The notes beneath the pieces were generated by a model. That model saw nothing but the letters and a program-made list of their open reading frames with translations. It was not told the origin of the DNA and did no database searches. A stretch of 64,000 nucleotides of DNA. Origin: Diphasiastrum complanatum. Taxonomy: Eukaryota; Streptophyta; Lycopodiopsida; Lycopodiales; Lycopodiaceae. Made by a program: the position numbers and the translations under genes. The stretch's first letter is position 1. The number at the start of each line of letters is the position of its first letter. Positions 47,852-57,561 of this stretch are shown here, in pieces. The DNA lies in assembly GCA_029204225.1 (NCBI GenBank), contig CM055110.1, positions 43,071,862 through 43,135,861 of the forward strand, written 5' to 3'.

Positions 47852-48035
47852 GGGAATGAAAATGTCCCTGAAAAAATGGGAATGGGAACATGAACACCAC
47901 GCCAACATAATAGTATATAATCAAAACATACACATATACATCAGAATATGAAATTTATATTATTTTGTATATTGAAATTACACATAATATAAACAAATCT
48001 CTTTCATTTATCTTGTTTTTAGGTCTTAATAGAAA

Positions 48036-49222
48036 CTGTGACTAGGGAACACGTTCATATGTCCAAACTCTCGTGCCATAACTTACTAATCCAATATCCA
48101 CAACGCTTGCATGATGACCCACCACTTGAGCCTGAAGTTTGTACAATCTTCCTGCAAGAATGCCCTCAGCTACTACTTCATTGTCCTTCCTCTTGATGAG
48201 ACTCCGCTCTTCATCAAACTGCACAACCATATGGTGCTTCGTGATAGCTGAAATAGAGAGTAAGTTCTTCTTGATTCATGGTACATAAAGCACGTCCTTT
48301 TTATGTCTCCAATCTTTCCTGAAGGTAGTTAAACCTGTGTATTAACTCACAATCTTCAAGATCCAAGGCAATTAACTTTGTATCAAGTCCTTCTTCAGCA
48401 AAATTTTTGTCCCGCTTCTTCTCGAACTTGTTGTGCTAGCACTCCTTTGCATAATGCCCTGATTTTCCGCAAATAAAGCAATTTCCCTTTCGAACTGCTT
48501 TCTTCCCATCTTCTGGTTGATTTGATTGATTATCTTCCAAATTATGCTGCTGCTTCTTCTTCTTTTTCCCTTTGCCACCCTTCTTGGAAATTTGCTCTTG
48601 CTTCTTTGCTAAGAATGCTTGCTCCTTGAAATCATCCCTGTTGACAATATTTTGTCTCCGCATTTCCTCCTGTAGCAGTATAGCATTCAACTCATCAAAA
48701 GAAGGCCTCGTCTCCTGTAAAGACAACATCATCAAAAAGTTCTGATAGGCCAAAAGTTGACAGACTATTAAGCATGATAGATACCAACTCTGAATCCATA
48801 ACACTTTCTCTAACCGCAATAAGTTGCTCTCAGAGCTTTCACCCGAGTAAAGTAATCGGTTATTGATTCACCTATATCCATTTTTAACGTATGTAGCTTA
48901 TTAGTCAAGAACAAGATTCGAGATTGATTCACAGTCTCGTACAAATTCGTCAGAATATCCTAAGCCTCCTTGGGTCCAACAACATCTCTGATGTGAGGTA
49001 TATTCATATCTTTAACAGACAAGTTGATGATATGATGTGTTTTTCTCTTCCACCTCTGATACTCTCGCAACTCCCTGTCTGTAGTAGGAGGTATCTCCAC
49101 ACCAGTGACTATCTCCCAATATTCTCGATCCTGTTTTGTATCTTGAACTTCCATATGCTATAGTTTGTACCATCTAGCTTGTAAGAATCCGACAACATAG
49201 CATCGTTCAACCCTGCCATTGT
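48036..49222 (-). pseudogene. Copia gag and pre-integrase fragment (broken)
   Basis: The minus strand starts at about 49222 with MAGLNDAMLSDSYKLDGTNY and SIWKFKIQNRIENI, then WEIVTGVEIPPTTDRELREY and LSVKDMNIPHIRDVVGPKEA. A long frame (48819-48436) covers RPSFDELNAILLQEEMRRQN, a Lys/Gln-rich linker and the zinc knuckle CFICGKSGHYAKEC. After stops, the GAG-pre-integrase part follows with HHMVVQFDEERSLIKRKDNE and GRLYKLQAQVVG, ending near 48042. Protease is mostly lost, as are all later domains. At the 5' side, minus-strand TTGAGACTTGTTACA (49239-49253) looks like the end of an LTR, followed by a decayed primer binding site. Confidence 0.8.
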
Positions 49223-49490
49223 ACCAATTTGTAACAAGTCTCAACAACCTAAATTTCCAGCAATCAATATCTCAAAAAGCAAAAGCTAAAGGCAAAAAGC
49301 TAATTGCTATTATTGCTGCCTATTTGGGTAAATACCCATAATGAACTACCTTGTAATAAAACCAAGTTCTATCCTAGAACTAGTGTGCGGCACCTACATG
49401 CATGAGCAACTAAATTGACCTTTAGAAGACATATGTACACCTAGAAAAGTATTTGAAGGCTATCTAAACGCTTAAGTGGATGCCCTAAGA
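49223..49490 (-). repeat. Probable 5' LTR remnant of the copia gag at 48036
   Basis: Non-coding AT-rich DNA in the LTR position; only the inner end (TTGTTACA on the minus strand) is LTR-like. No matching copy in the window. Confidence 0.35.
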
Positions 49491-49518
49491 CTCGAAGTAC
49501 AACAACTTAGAGCTGGCG

Positions 49519-50139
49519 ATGACGGTGGTAATCCAAGATAATACGGTTCTCAAGCAGAAAGTCCAACTTCTCGAAGGAATGGCATCCCCAATGACAAGCA
49601 AGATCCATGAGTTAGAGAAACATTTGAGCGAACACAAAGAGGCTACTTGGGCTTCCTTGTTCAAAAGAGAAGAAGGTAAGATCCCACTCATATGTCTACT
49701 TTTATCTCGGCTACCATTTCTGAAGAAAAGCTATGTGGTTTCAAGTCTCTTAACGTTCGAGTTCGGGGTGTTCCGGACATTCAAGATGTCGTGAAAGAAG
49801 CAAAATCCTTTTTAGTGACTACATTGAGTTTCGATACGGATGGAATGGATAATGCTTGGCATACCAAAAAGGACAATACCACCCTTCTTATTCGTTTCAT
49901 GTTTGAAGAAGAGAGACTTAAAGTATTGAGACTCAAACCTAAAGTGAAGGGCACAAATATTTTCTTGGATGATGATCTTACTTATATCCAAGTGGAAGAG
50001 TGTAGGGACTTGCCTTGTCCACCCTCAAACCCTAACTCCAAGCACATGTTGGAGACTCAAAGTATTGAGACTCAAACCTAAACCACAGGGCACAAAGATT
50101 TTCTTGGATGATGATCTTACTTATATCCAAGTGGAAGAG
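49519..50139 (+). pseudogene. LINE ORF1-like protein (broken, tail duplicated)
   Basis: A coiled-coil part (TVLKQKVQLLEG, SKIHELEKHLSEHKEATWAS) is followed, after a frame change near 49690, by VRVRGVPDIQDVVKEAKSFL, DNAWHTKKDNTTLLIRFMFE and KGTNIFLDDDLTYIQVEE. The combination of coiled coil and an RRM/C-terminal-like block with KGTNIFLDDDLT is that of ORF1 RNA-binding proteins of L1-type LINEs. The last 139 bp occur twice in tandem (from 49921 and from 50060), and each copy runs into TGTAGGGACTT, the edge of the LTR-like unit. ORF1 would coat the LINE RNA. Confidence 0.6.
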
Positions 50140-51497
50140 TGTAGGGACTTTCCTTGTCCACCCTCAAACCCTAACTCTAAGCAATCAAGATATGAAGAGG
50201 ATTTTAGCATTGTAGGAAAGCAAAGTGCCAAGTTCCTTCTAATATTCAATCTCCATATACAAGAAGAAGAAAAAGGAGAAGAAGAAGAAGAAGAGGAGGG
50301 AGAGGGTTAGGTGCCCTCAAGGAGAGAGAAAGTAGTAGCAATGCTTGAAAGGGAATGAATTACAAATGAACAATGAGTACATATAAATAGGCCTTCCAAG
50401 GGCCTAGACTCTTCCAAACTCTAAGTTTTGGAACCTTCCAAACCCACTACTAATTATAGGGCACTCCCAAAAGTTAAGATAGGGTCCCTTAACATAATTA
50501 GACTTTACTTGGACCCACGAGTTATCCTAGACCAAAATTGGGTCCAACTTAACTAAAACTATCTTAACATGGTCTAAATAATAAACCTACCCCATGGTTA
50601 CACAAGTCTCAACCTTTTGGGTCAAAGTAACTTATGGGAAAGTAACATTATCATTTATTATTTCTAACACCCTCCTTAATGATAATGTAAAAAACATAAC
50701 ATGACATGAAGTAGAATGGAAAAAATTGCAACAAAATGCAAAATGTTGCTTGCTGCCCAAAACTTCATGTAGCCGAAAAAACTCCAGCTCGAAGTAGCCA
50801 AAATCTTAGCCCCAGTCATGCCCGATGTAGAAGAGATGTAGAATACGAAGTGCGGTAGCATCAAGTCGAAGAGTGAAGACAAGCATGCTCCATCCAAAGT
50901 AGGTAACCAAAAAATCAACCACAAGCTGAAATATGAGATTTGCAATCCATCAATGGTTCCCACATGATTCCATAAGTCTTCTTACCACAAGAAACATAAA
51001 GAAGAGTATGATACTCTTTTACCATCACATCCTCCCGAATCTTACTATCAATGATCTGCTCACTAACACTAGGTAAGGCAACACCGTCATCATAAGAAGT
51101 AAGCATCAAAACAGGAAAATCAGCATAAGGTACTGATTTTGGTGAGGCATGTGTATTTCCTCCAAGGTAAAAAGATGCTTTGCTATCCCGCAAAGACTCG
51201 GACAGCCAACAAGAGGCTGTAGCAGGCTGTCAACAGCCACAAAATCACCAACACTTTGCTGTCCAAAGTGTTCCAAATGTGGACCTTGCTGTCCAAAAAC
51301 CTTCCGCAGGCCGTTCCCGATGCATAATAGGATGCTCACGATGTAACATAGGCTGAAAATGATCAATAAACCATGGCTGAATCTGCTGTCCACCATCTTC
51401 AAGAAAAATACCAGCAGCTTTCCACTTTGAGCACCCAACCAGCAACACGCCACTTTGAACCAATGTACTAATTGACATGATTTTTTCCCCTCCTCCA

Positions 51498-51812
51498 TTA
51501 GTACAAAATGGCTTCAAAAAAATGCTTGATTTCAGCCCTTTCCAAAACATTAACTTGAGAAGCTTGCTCATAAAGTTTTTCACTAAGGCATCCATCATTT
51601 GCAACAAATGGCTCAAGAGAAGAAGAATGCTCTACCATACCAACATTCCGATGCAAACTTGTACTTATAGAAAGACAATGATCAACCCAATAAAAGAGCT
51701 TGATCATCACGTCGATGCCAAACCTCAGCTTGCAACTCCATGAAGAATAGTTGGTGCCATCCAACATATCTTCGCCCGAACAAGTACGAATTGCTCCCAA
51801 ATCTCTTGCCAT
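51498..51812 (-). pseudogene. Short copia gag-like frame
   Basis: The minus strand reads MARDLGAIRTCSGEDMLDGT, NYSSWSCKLRFGI and so on for 104 codons. The DGTNYSSWSCKLRF block is the gag N-terminus typical of copia elements; what follows shows no UBN2 domain, knuckle or protease. The region 50680-51497 holds only scraps. The element therefore depended on enzymes made by others. Confidence 0.6.
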
Positions 51813-51839
51813 AAGAACCAGCCAAGAAGATAAACTTTT

Positions 51840-52635
51840 TCAAACCCTAAATGTGCCCTAAAAGACACAAAAACCAGAAAGTATCAAATCTGAAAAATCA
51901 GCACCGGAATCTGTCGAAACCACACATTAGATGGATGTAGGAACTCGCCCTCCTACAAGTTTTGTGTGCTAAAAATTTCAGCCTGAAATTGCATTACAAA
52001 CTTAACCAGCAAGCAAAGAATTAGGTTAGCCTCCAACAAAGCTTTTTTCGGAACCCTTCTTTCTTGCCAAAAAGTGTGATGAATACACACACGGATAGGG
52101 CTGTTGCAAACACCCTACAAATGGTAATATGTTGTCCAATTTTCAGCCTTGGAATGTGATCGGATCATCACAAAAAATTAGCGCCTTCTTCCACACCTGG
52201 AAACAAGCAAAAAGAAGCAGATCTTCACTTTGTAAAATCAGCAAGGGTGCTGATTTTTCAGCCAAATCAGAAGATAAAAATTGCTTGTAGTTGGGCGCCC
52301 TCCTACAAATGAGCAAATATGAAAAATAGGGTAGCAGCGGACCAACGGAAGTAGGATAACCCTACATGGATGTGGGCGACCTAAAAGCAGCCCCGAAGAA
52401 GATAATTAATGGCGCCTTCCTGCAACCTGAAAAATCAGCAAACAACAACCTGATTTTTGGGTGCCCAAAATCTTATTATCTTCTTTGATGTGTGGCGCCC
52501 TCCTGCAAACGGAAAAGAGTCAAAATTGAACGGATCTTCACTCCAAAATATCAGCAAAGGTGTTGAATTTTTGTGATGCCTAAGTGAAGATGATCTCTTT
52601 TGGTAGGTGCCCTAAATCAAGCATAGAAGATCCAT
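51840..52635 (-). other. Long leader of the copia relic with dispersed GCGCC(C/T)TCCT motifs
   Basis: Non-coding. Variants of GGCGCCCTCCTGCAA recur near 51944, 52181, 52296, 52411 and 52494, about 85-240 bp apart. On the sense (minus) strand they read TTGCAGGAGGGCGCC. Confidence 0.6.
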
Positions 52636-53218
52636 GGCTCTGATACCATATAGGACATCAAAGTGCCAAGATCCTTCTAACATTCAATCTCCATATACAA
52701 GAAGAAGAAGAAGAAGAAGAAGAAGAGGGAGAGGTTAGGCGCCCTCAAGGAGAGAGAAAGTAGTAGCAATGCTTGAAAGGGAATGAATTACAAATGAACA
52801 ATGAGTACATATAAATAGGCCTTCCAAAGGCCTAGACTCTTCCAAACTCTAAGTTCTAGAACCTTCCAAACCCACTACTAATTATAGGGCACTCCCAAAA
52901 GTCAAGATAGGGTCCCTTAACATAAGTAGACTTTACTTGGACCCACGAGTTACCACCAGACCAAAACTGGGTCAAACTTAACTAAAACTATCTTAACATG
53001 GTCTAAATAATAAACCTACGCCATGGTTACACAAGTCTCAACCTTTTGGGTCAAAGTAACCTATGGGAAACTAACATTATCATTTATTATTTGTAACAAA
53101 CATGTCAGGCGGTAGTTCGTTCCCATGAGAATAAAGCTTAGATTCATAATATTATGCATGCTTCAATGATGATCTATCACTAACATCCACTAACCCTAAA
53201 TCTCCATGTGGAAGCTTA

Positions 53219-53222
<4 letters not shown>

Positions 53223-53268
<46 letters not shown>
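53223..53268. repeat. (CT)n microsatellite
   Basis: About 23 CT units between the LTR-like unit and the LINE fragment. Seen from the minus strand it is a polypurine (GA)n tract beside the LTR-like unit. Confidence 0.95.
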
Positions 53269-53270
<2 letters not shown>

Positions 53271-54603
53271 GGCTTTATATGCGGCAGAGACATGGTGTGT
53301 AGGTCTCCCTTCTTCACACTGGGCTAGTCTCTCACGATTACAGACCACCATGCTAGCTCGGTTGATTCGAGCGAAGCCTTCTGTTCCACATGAGATTCTC
53401 CTGGCCGAGTTTGCAGTTCCACCTATACAGATTGAGGCAGTTCTTCAGCTTATCACCTATATACAGAGGATACAGGCGTTACCAGAGATAGACAGGCCAT
53501 ACCTACAGGTTGCACTATCCTCCTCACAGCGTCTTCACGATCAGGGCTGCAGGCTATCATGGTTCTCTCAGGCCTCTCGCCTCCTACTTGTATCATTTGG
53601 CATCTCCATCACAGAGCTCCCCTCCAGCACACATCAATATATTAGACGCTTCCTTTATCGCACATATCTAGAGCGGACTTGGCGTAACCAGTTAGGGGTT
53701 AAGCCAGCTTTCTACCGGACTCATTTCTTGGAGCTAGATGCATCAGGGACCCCGGTCATGCCGCGCTACTTGGACTCGGGACTGTCACATTGCCTCAGAT
53801 TCACATTGGGGCAGCTCAGGGTGTCCTCTCATCAGCTAGCGGGAGGTTCCACGGTATTCCCAGAGAGGAGCGGATTTGCCAGTTCTGCTCTCTAGGTGAG
53901 GTGGAGTCTGAGGAGCACTTTATATTTAGGTGCCCTGTATATTATGAAATCAGAGGGCGATATCATTGCCTGTTCCGAGAGATGCCTACCACTCTAGCTT
54001 ATGAGGACCCACGGTGTGTCGCTCTGATGGTACACGAGATGTCCAGACTACAGAGAGATTTATACGAGACACCCCAGCATTTTACCTCACAACCATTGAT
54101 TACTTCGTTCTTTACTAGACGGAGATCGTGTGATGTAGTACCTGAGGATGAGGATTATGATGACGACGATGACGAGGATGATGGCCGCTCTCATGCTCAT
54201 AGAGATCAGAGACAGAGGTGTACCTCCCACCATCATGTTACCACCAGGATTACTAGACATTCTACGTACTACTACTATCACACATGCACGTGCTCATGCT
54301 CACAGACGCCGCCGGCAGGCTCCAGTGCTTTCCCATTTTGTGGCTCGCATTACATCTTTTTACAGCATCAACACAGCAGCAGCAGCACAGCCTTGACATC
54401 TTACCCTAGATACATGTGATTATTATGCGCACTCTCGCATACGTGTCTATTTTAGTTTGCACTAGATGTTTTCTTTATTACAGTTTGGAGACGTTTTTAT
54501 ACGCTCCCATGGTTACCACATACATGACATGTACTTCATTAGTCTTATATGCCTTTTGGCATGGAAAAGACATTAATAAAGCTTTCTTTCTTTCTTTATT
54601 TCT
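53261..54603 (+). pseudogene. 5'-truncated LINE, ORF2 C-terminal part
   Basis: The frame from 53261 gives ALYAAETWCVGLPSSHWASL, KPSVPHEILLAEFAVPPIQI, then the post-RT region LERTWRNQLGV and LRFTLGQLRVSSHQL. After a one-base shift near 53840 it continues ERICQFCSLGEVESEEHFIF with the C-X2-C...H-X4-C finger at 53877-53936, typical of the C-terminus of plant LINE ORF2. An Asp-rich tail and a stop at 54417-54419 follow. AATAAAGC and a (TTTC)n tail at 54573-54603 mark the LINE 3' end. The RT and endonuclease domains are missing; the complementary N-terminal portion of a similar LINE lies at 56124-57150. Confidence 0.8.
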
Positions 54604-55019
54604 CTCTCTTTTCTCTCACGTAGATAGCAACAATAATCAAATCCAACAATTAGTAAATCCAACAAATATGAAAATAGCAAAAACATATGAGAGTTGGAGG
54701 AAGTGGAAAAGCAAGGACATCCAATTTCCAAAATGATAGAGGTTCCACCTTCTTTAATTGACCATGCACCACTAACTATTGTGGATTCTGGGCACTTGGC
54801 CTCAATGGCTATTGGCCAATCTCTACCTCCCTCATTATTTAAATTTGAAATTTGGTGGAAATTGACCCTCCATTCCCTCACTTGACTTTTAGGCCTCTAA
54901 CTAATTACTCCCACAAATAACCTAAAAGTCTCCTTTATTGCTATCTATTTGATCAAATAATAATGTGTTCACTGTGTTGGTCTTACAGACGCAGAGTGCC
55001 AATTCCCTCACATTGTGTT
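54604..55019. other. No supported gene
   Basis: A 45-bp imperfect duplication (GTGTTGGTCTTACAGACGC at 54972 and 55016) is the only structure seen. Confidence 0.4.
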
Positions 55020-55690
55020 GGTCTTACAGACGCTTCAAGCCAAGGAAGTTTCTTGAAGATTCGTTCCTGTTGAAAAGAAAGATCAAGATGGGAAAGAAAG
55101 AGATGGTCAGAAATTATATTGAATGTATCAAACATCTCCGATCATAATGTAATCTAGAGATGACCCCTGATCATGCGATGATCATGTGGTTTTTAGCCGG
55201 ATTGCCAAAACCATCAAGAGTGGACTCAAGCGAAGGGAGCAAGCAATTTGTTACTTTGCAACAAGCAATGGATGATGCAGTGCGAGAAGAAGATGAGGAG
55301 TTCGATGATGAACCACATATTGGGATGCTACCTTATACAACTAGGAAAACTACCACAACTTCTACCACCATTGCATCTACCAACATCAATGCTACTGCGG
55401 AATTGATGATGGATGAGTTCGAAAAGCTTGGTCAAAAATAGCAAACGCAAATGGAGCAAATGCAAGCTAAACTGAAAGAATTAGAAGAACATGATGCTAA
55501 GGTTAGCAAGGTTACTGATAGAGTGATGCAACAACAATATCCTAATAGGGAGAATGTATGGCGCGCAATCTACGCTAGGAACCATACAATGAATGAGTAT
55601 CCAAGAATTTCTGAATTTTTGGGTTTCCAAATGGATCTAAGCACTGATGTACTGTATCCCCGTCCCTACTCATCAATCACAATTGATTAG
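55020..55690 (+). pseudogene. Gag-like fragment
   Basis: Successive frames on the plus strand read FKPRKFLEDSFLLKRKIKMG, KKEMVRNYIECIKHLRS, stop, MTPDHAMIMWFLAGLPKPSR, LQQAMDDAVREEDEEFDD. They resemble the second half of a gypsy gag domain and its C-terminal coiled coil (QTQMEQMQAKLKELEEHDAK). Stops lie at 55145 and 55439. The nearby primer binding site at 55856-55873 is on the minus strand and so belongs to another element or to a rearranged one. Confidence 0.45.
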
Positions 55691-55855
55691 AAGCAAGAAA
55701 TCCAATCAAGATCACTCAAATCATCAAAAGCTAATCCTAGATCCACCAAAAATGCAAATCTAACCCTACTTTGCCAAATCCAAGATGCCTAAATGCAAGC
55801 TAACATCCATCCAAGCATCATAAGCATGCTAACAAAATGAAAATAATGGCATTAT

Positions 55856-55873
55856 TCCCCGGTAACAGAGCCA
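55856..55873 (-). promoter_or_regulatory. Gypsy-type primer binding site
   Basis: The minus strand reads TGGCTCTGTTACCGGGGA, close to the plant gypsy consensus TGGCGCCGTTGCCGGGGA. It lies 4 bp from the inner end of the LTR-like unit at 55878, as expected for a 5' LTR on the minus strand. Confidence 0.65.
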
Positions 55874-55877
55874 AAAT

Positions 55878-56062
55878 TGTAGGGACTTTCGTTTTCCACC
55901 CTCAAACCCTAACTCTAAGCAATCAAGATATGAAGAGGATTTTAACATGGCACGAGGTAAATCGTTCCCATGAGAATAAAGCTTAGATTCATAATACTAT
56001 GCATGCTTCAATGATGATCTATCACTAACATCCAATAACACTAAATCTCCATGTGCAAGCTT
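55878..56062 (-). repeat. LTR-like unit, uninterrupted copy
   Basis: Parallel to 50140-50210 plus 53099-53213. It keeps the intact target TTTTAACATGG of the copia insertion. It abuts the U6 fragment on its right. Confidence 0.75.
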
Positions 56063-56123
56063 AGATTAGCATGGCCCCTGCGCAAGGATGACACGCACAA
56101 ATCGAGAAACGGTCCAAATTTTT
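56063..56123 (+). ncRNA. U6 snRNA 3' fragment (pseudogene)
   Basis: 61 nt match the 3' part of plant U6 snRNA from AGATTAGCATGGCCCCTG through GCACAAATCGAGAAA to GGTCCAAATTTTT, with about one mismatch (C for T at 56110). The 5' domain and the upstream USE and TATA elements are missing, so it is not a functional gene. It includes the conserved AGATTAGCATGG part but lacks ACAGAGA. LINE sequence follows the terminal T-run at once. Confidence 0.92.
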
Positions 56124-57150
56124 GAGTTTGTCAAGCATGATGAGCATGCACGGTATATTTGGCTTCGTATCACAGGACGAGCGATTGGTTTGGACAGGGA
56201 TATTTTCATAGCTGCCTGCTATTTTCCTCCAGAGTCCTCCTCCTTTGTTGCGGGTGTTGGCTCACCTCACGACAATTGTACAATCGTACATTCCGTCGCA
56301 AAAAACGTGCCTATGATGACTCCGAAGGTAACCATCTTGTGAACCTCCTTCTCAGCTCCTCCTCTGGTGCCTTTTGGCGTGAGTTTATCCCTCGTGCCCC
56401 ACCCCCTCTACTGGACGATTTACATATCTGGACCGACTATGCTACCCAACTTTACACTATACCCACTGATACGCCCATCTCCATCTCTCCTCGACCTTCA
56501 GACTTCACCTTTTTCACCCTTGGCCTGGTTCGGGCAGCAATCAAAAAGCTGAAAACCCACCACACCAGGGACATTAAAGACCTTGAATTTGAGCTATTGA
56601 TTTACGCCTCCGATACTCTTGCCCCTACCTTATCCACTCTCCTTAACCATGCCGTTGTTGAGGGCTTCCCATCGTCTTGGTGCACCAACATCATACATCC
56701 TATCCATAAAAATGGTGACCCCCATGGTACCTGGTAATTACCACACTATTATGATTGGAAATGTTCTCGCGAAGATATATGGCACCATCCTCCAGTCTGC
56801 AGTTAGCTCGGAGGCAGAGTCCAGGAGATTACATGCTTTTGGTCAGGCAGGGTTCCGCGCTCATTATTCTACTACAGATCACATATTCACACTTCGAGCC
56901 CTCATCAAGGAAGCTAGACACAAGAGAGAAAAGGTTTACTGTTTTTTTGTGGACTTCAGGAAAGCCTTTGATTCTGTCCCACGCTCCTGACTCATCCAGA
57001 GACTCCAAGACCTGGGTTTCTCTACAGATATTATCCTAGCTGTCATGGCTTTCTATAAGAGGGTTTTGGGTTGCTTCCATCATGGTAGTGGCATCTTTGA
57101 GCAGATCTGGAGTACTTTTGGGGTTAAGCAGGGATGCTCTCAATATACCA
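56124..57150 (+). pseudogene. LINE ORF2 N-terminal part: endonuclease end and reverse transcriptase start
   Basis: Directly behind the U6 fragment the frame reads LRITGRAIGLDRDIFIAACY, then FPPESSS, the end strands of an apurinic-type endonuclease (the AACYFPP block). After shifts, FWREFIPRAPPPLLDDLHIW and AIKKLKTHHTRD lead to the reverse transcriptase: NYHTIMIGNVLAKIYGTILQ, FGQAGFRAHYSTTDHIFTLR, FVDFRKAFDSVPR (first catalytic Asp at 56952-56954) and FGVKQGCSQ. The match ends near 57145, before the FADD box. Several frameshifts. It complements the C-terminal LINE part at 53261-54603. Confidence 0.82.
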
Positions 57151-57454
57151 ATAAGTTCATGTCTATAAAGATGACTTCTTTTCTTTTCTTGTTCATTGAG
57201 TTGAGCATGTATACCATCTCCTTGAGGTTTATGTGATTTGAGATGTTATTTCTTTTCGGTCATACTTTCATGTTAGGTTGCACAAGAGTTACACTTACGA
57301 AATGGAAAGTTGTTCTGTTGAAGCTTCTTCTAATGGCAACTTACAATTTTTAGTTCGTAGGAAGTTTTTTCTGGGTTCGAACTATGTGCTCTAAGCAACC
57401 TTTTTATGGGGTCTACTATATGGTGCATAAATACTCGTATTTTGCATTTTCAAG
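57151..57454. other. No supported gene
   Basis: AT-rich DNA between the LINE fragment and the candidate exon; it would be intron if the gene model is right. Confidence 0.35.
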
Positions 57455-57561
57455 GAAGCAAAAAGTATCATAAAAGTGTTTCGGTGAAAGTTGCCTATGA
57501 CGATGCTAAAGAGGGGAAAGCTGGAAATATATGGGAAGAGTTTGCTTTCACGGGCAAACAG
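57455..57561 (+). CDS. Candidate host gene, internal exon
   Basis: Acceptor TTTTCAAG at 57447-57454 and donor CAG/GTATGA at 57562 frame 107 nt. Taking phase 1 from the exon at 46633, the sequence reads KKYHKSVSVKVAYDDAKEGK, then AGNIWEEFAFTGKQ, and leaves in phase 0. Composition looks coding (no stop in this frame, varied codons), but the exon is short and I do not recognise the family. An unrelated retrogene scrap is possible. Confidence 0.35.

Larger units (their letters stand above)
50206..53103 (-). mobile_element. Non-autonomous copia relic, target duplication AACAT
   Basis: LTRs at 50211-50669 and 52649-53098, minus strand (459 and 450 bp). Primer binding site TGGTATCAGAGCC on the minus strand at 52636-52648. 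Polypurine tract, minus-strand TTAAGGAGGG, at 50670-50680. Flanks AGCAT (50206-50210) and AACAT (53099-53103) differ by one base; the empty paralogous site at 55938-55960 reads TTTTAACATGG and confirms AACAT. The interior has only a short gag-like frame. Confidence 0.93.
50140..53213 (-). repeat. LTR-like unit, interrupted by the copia relic
   Basis: The parts 50140-50210 and 53099-53213 correspond, after removal of the copia element, to the uninterrupted unit at 55878-56062. The unit begins TGTAGGGACTTT and ends ATGTG(C/G)AAGCTTA in plus orientation. On the minus strand it is preceded on the right by a GA-rich polypurine stretch (53214-53269). Confidence 0.75.
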
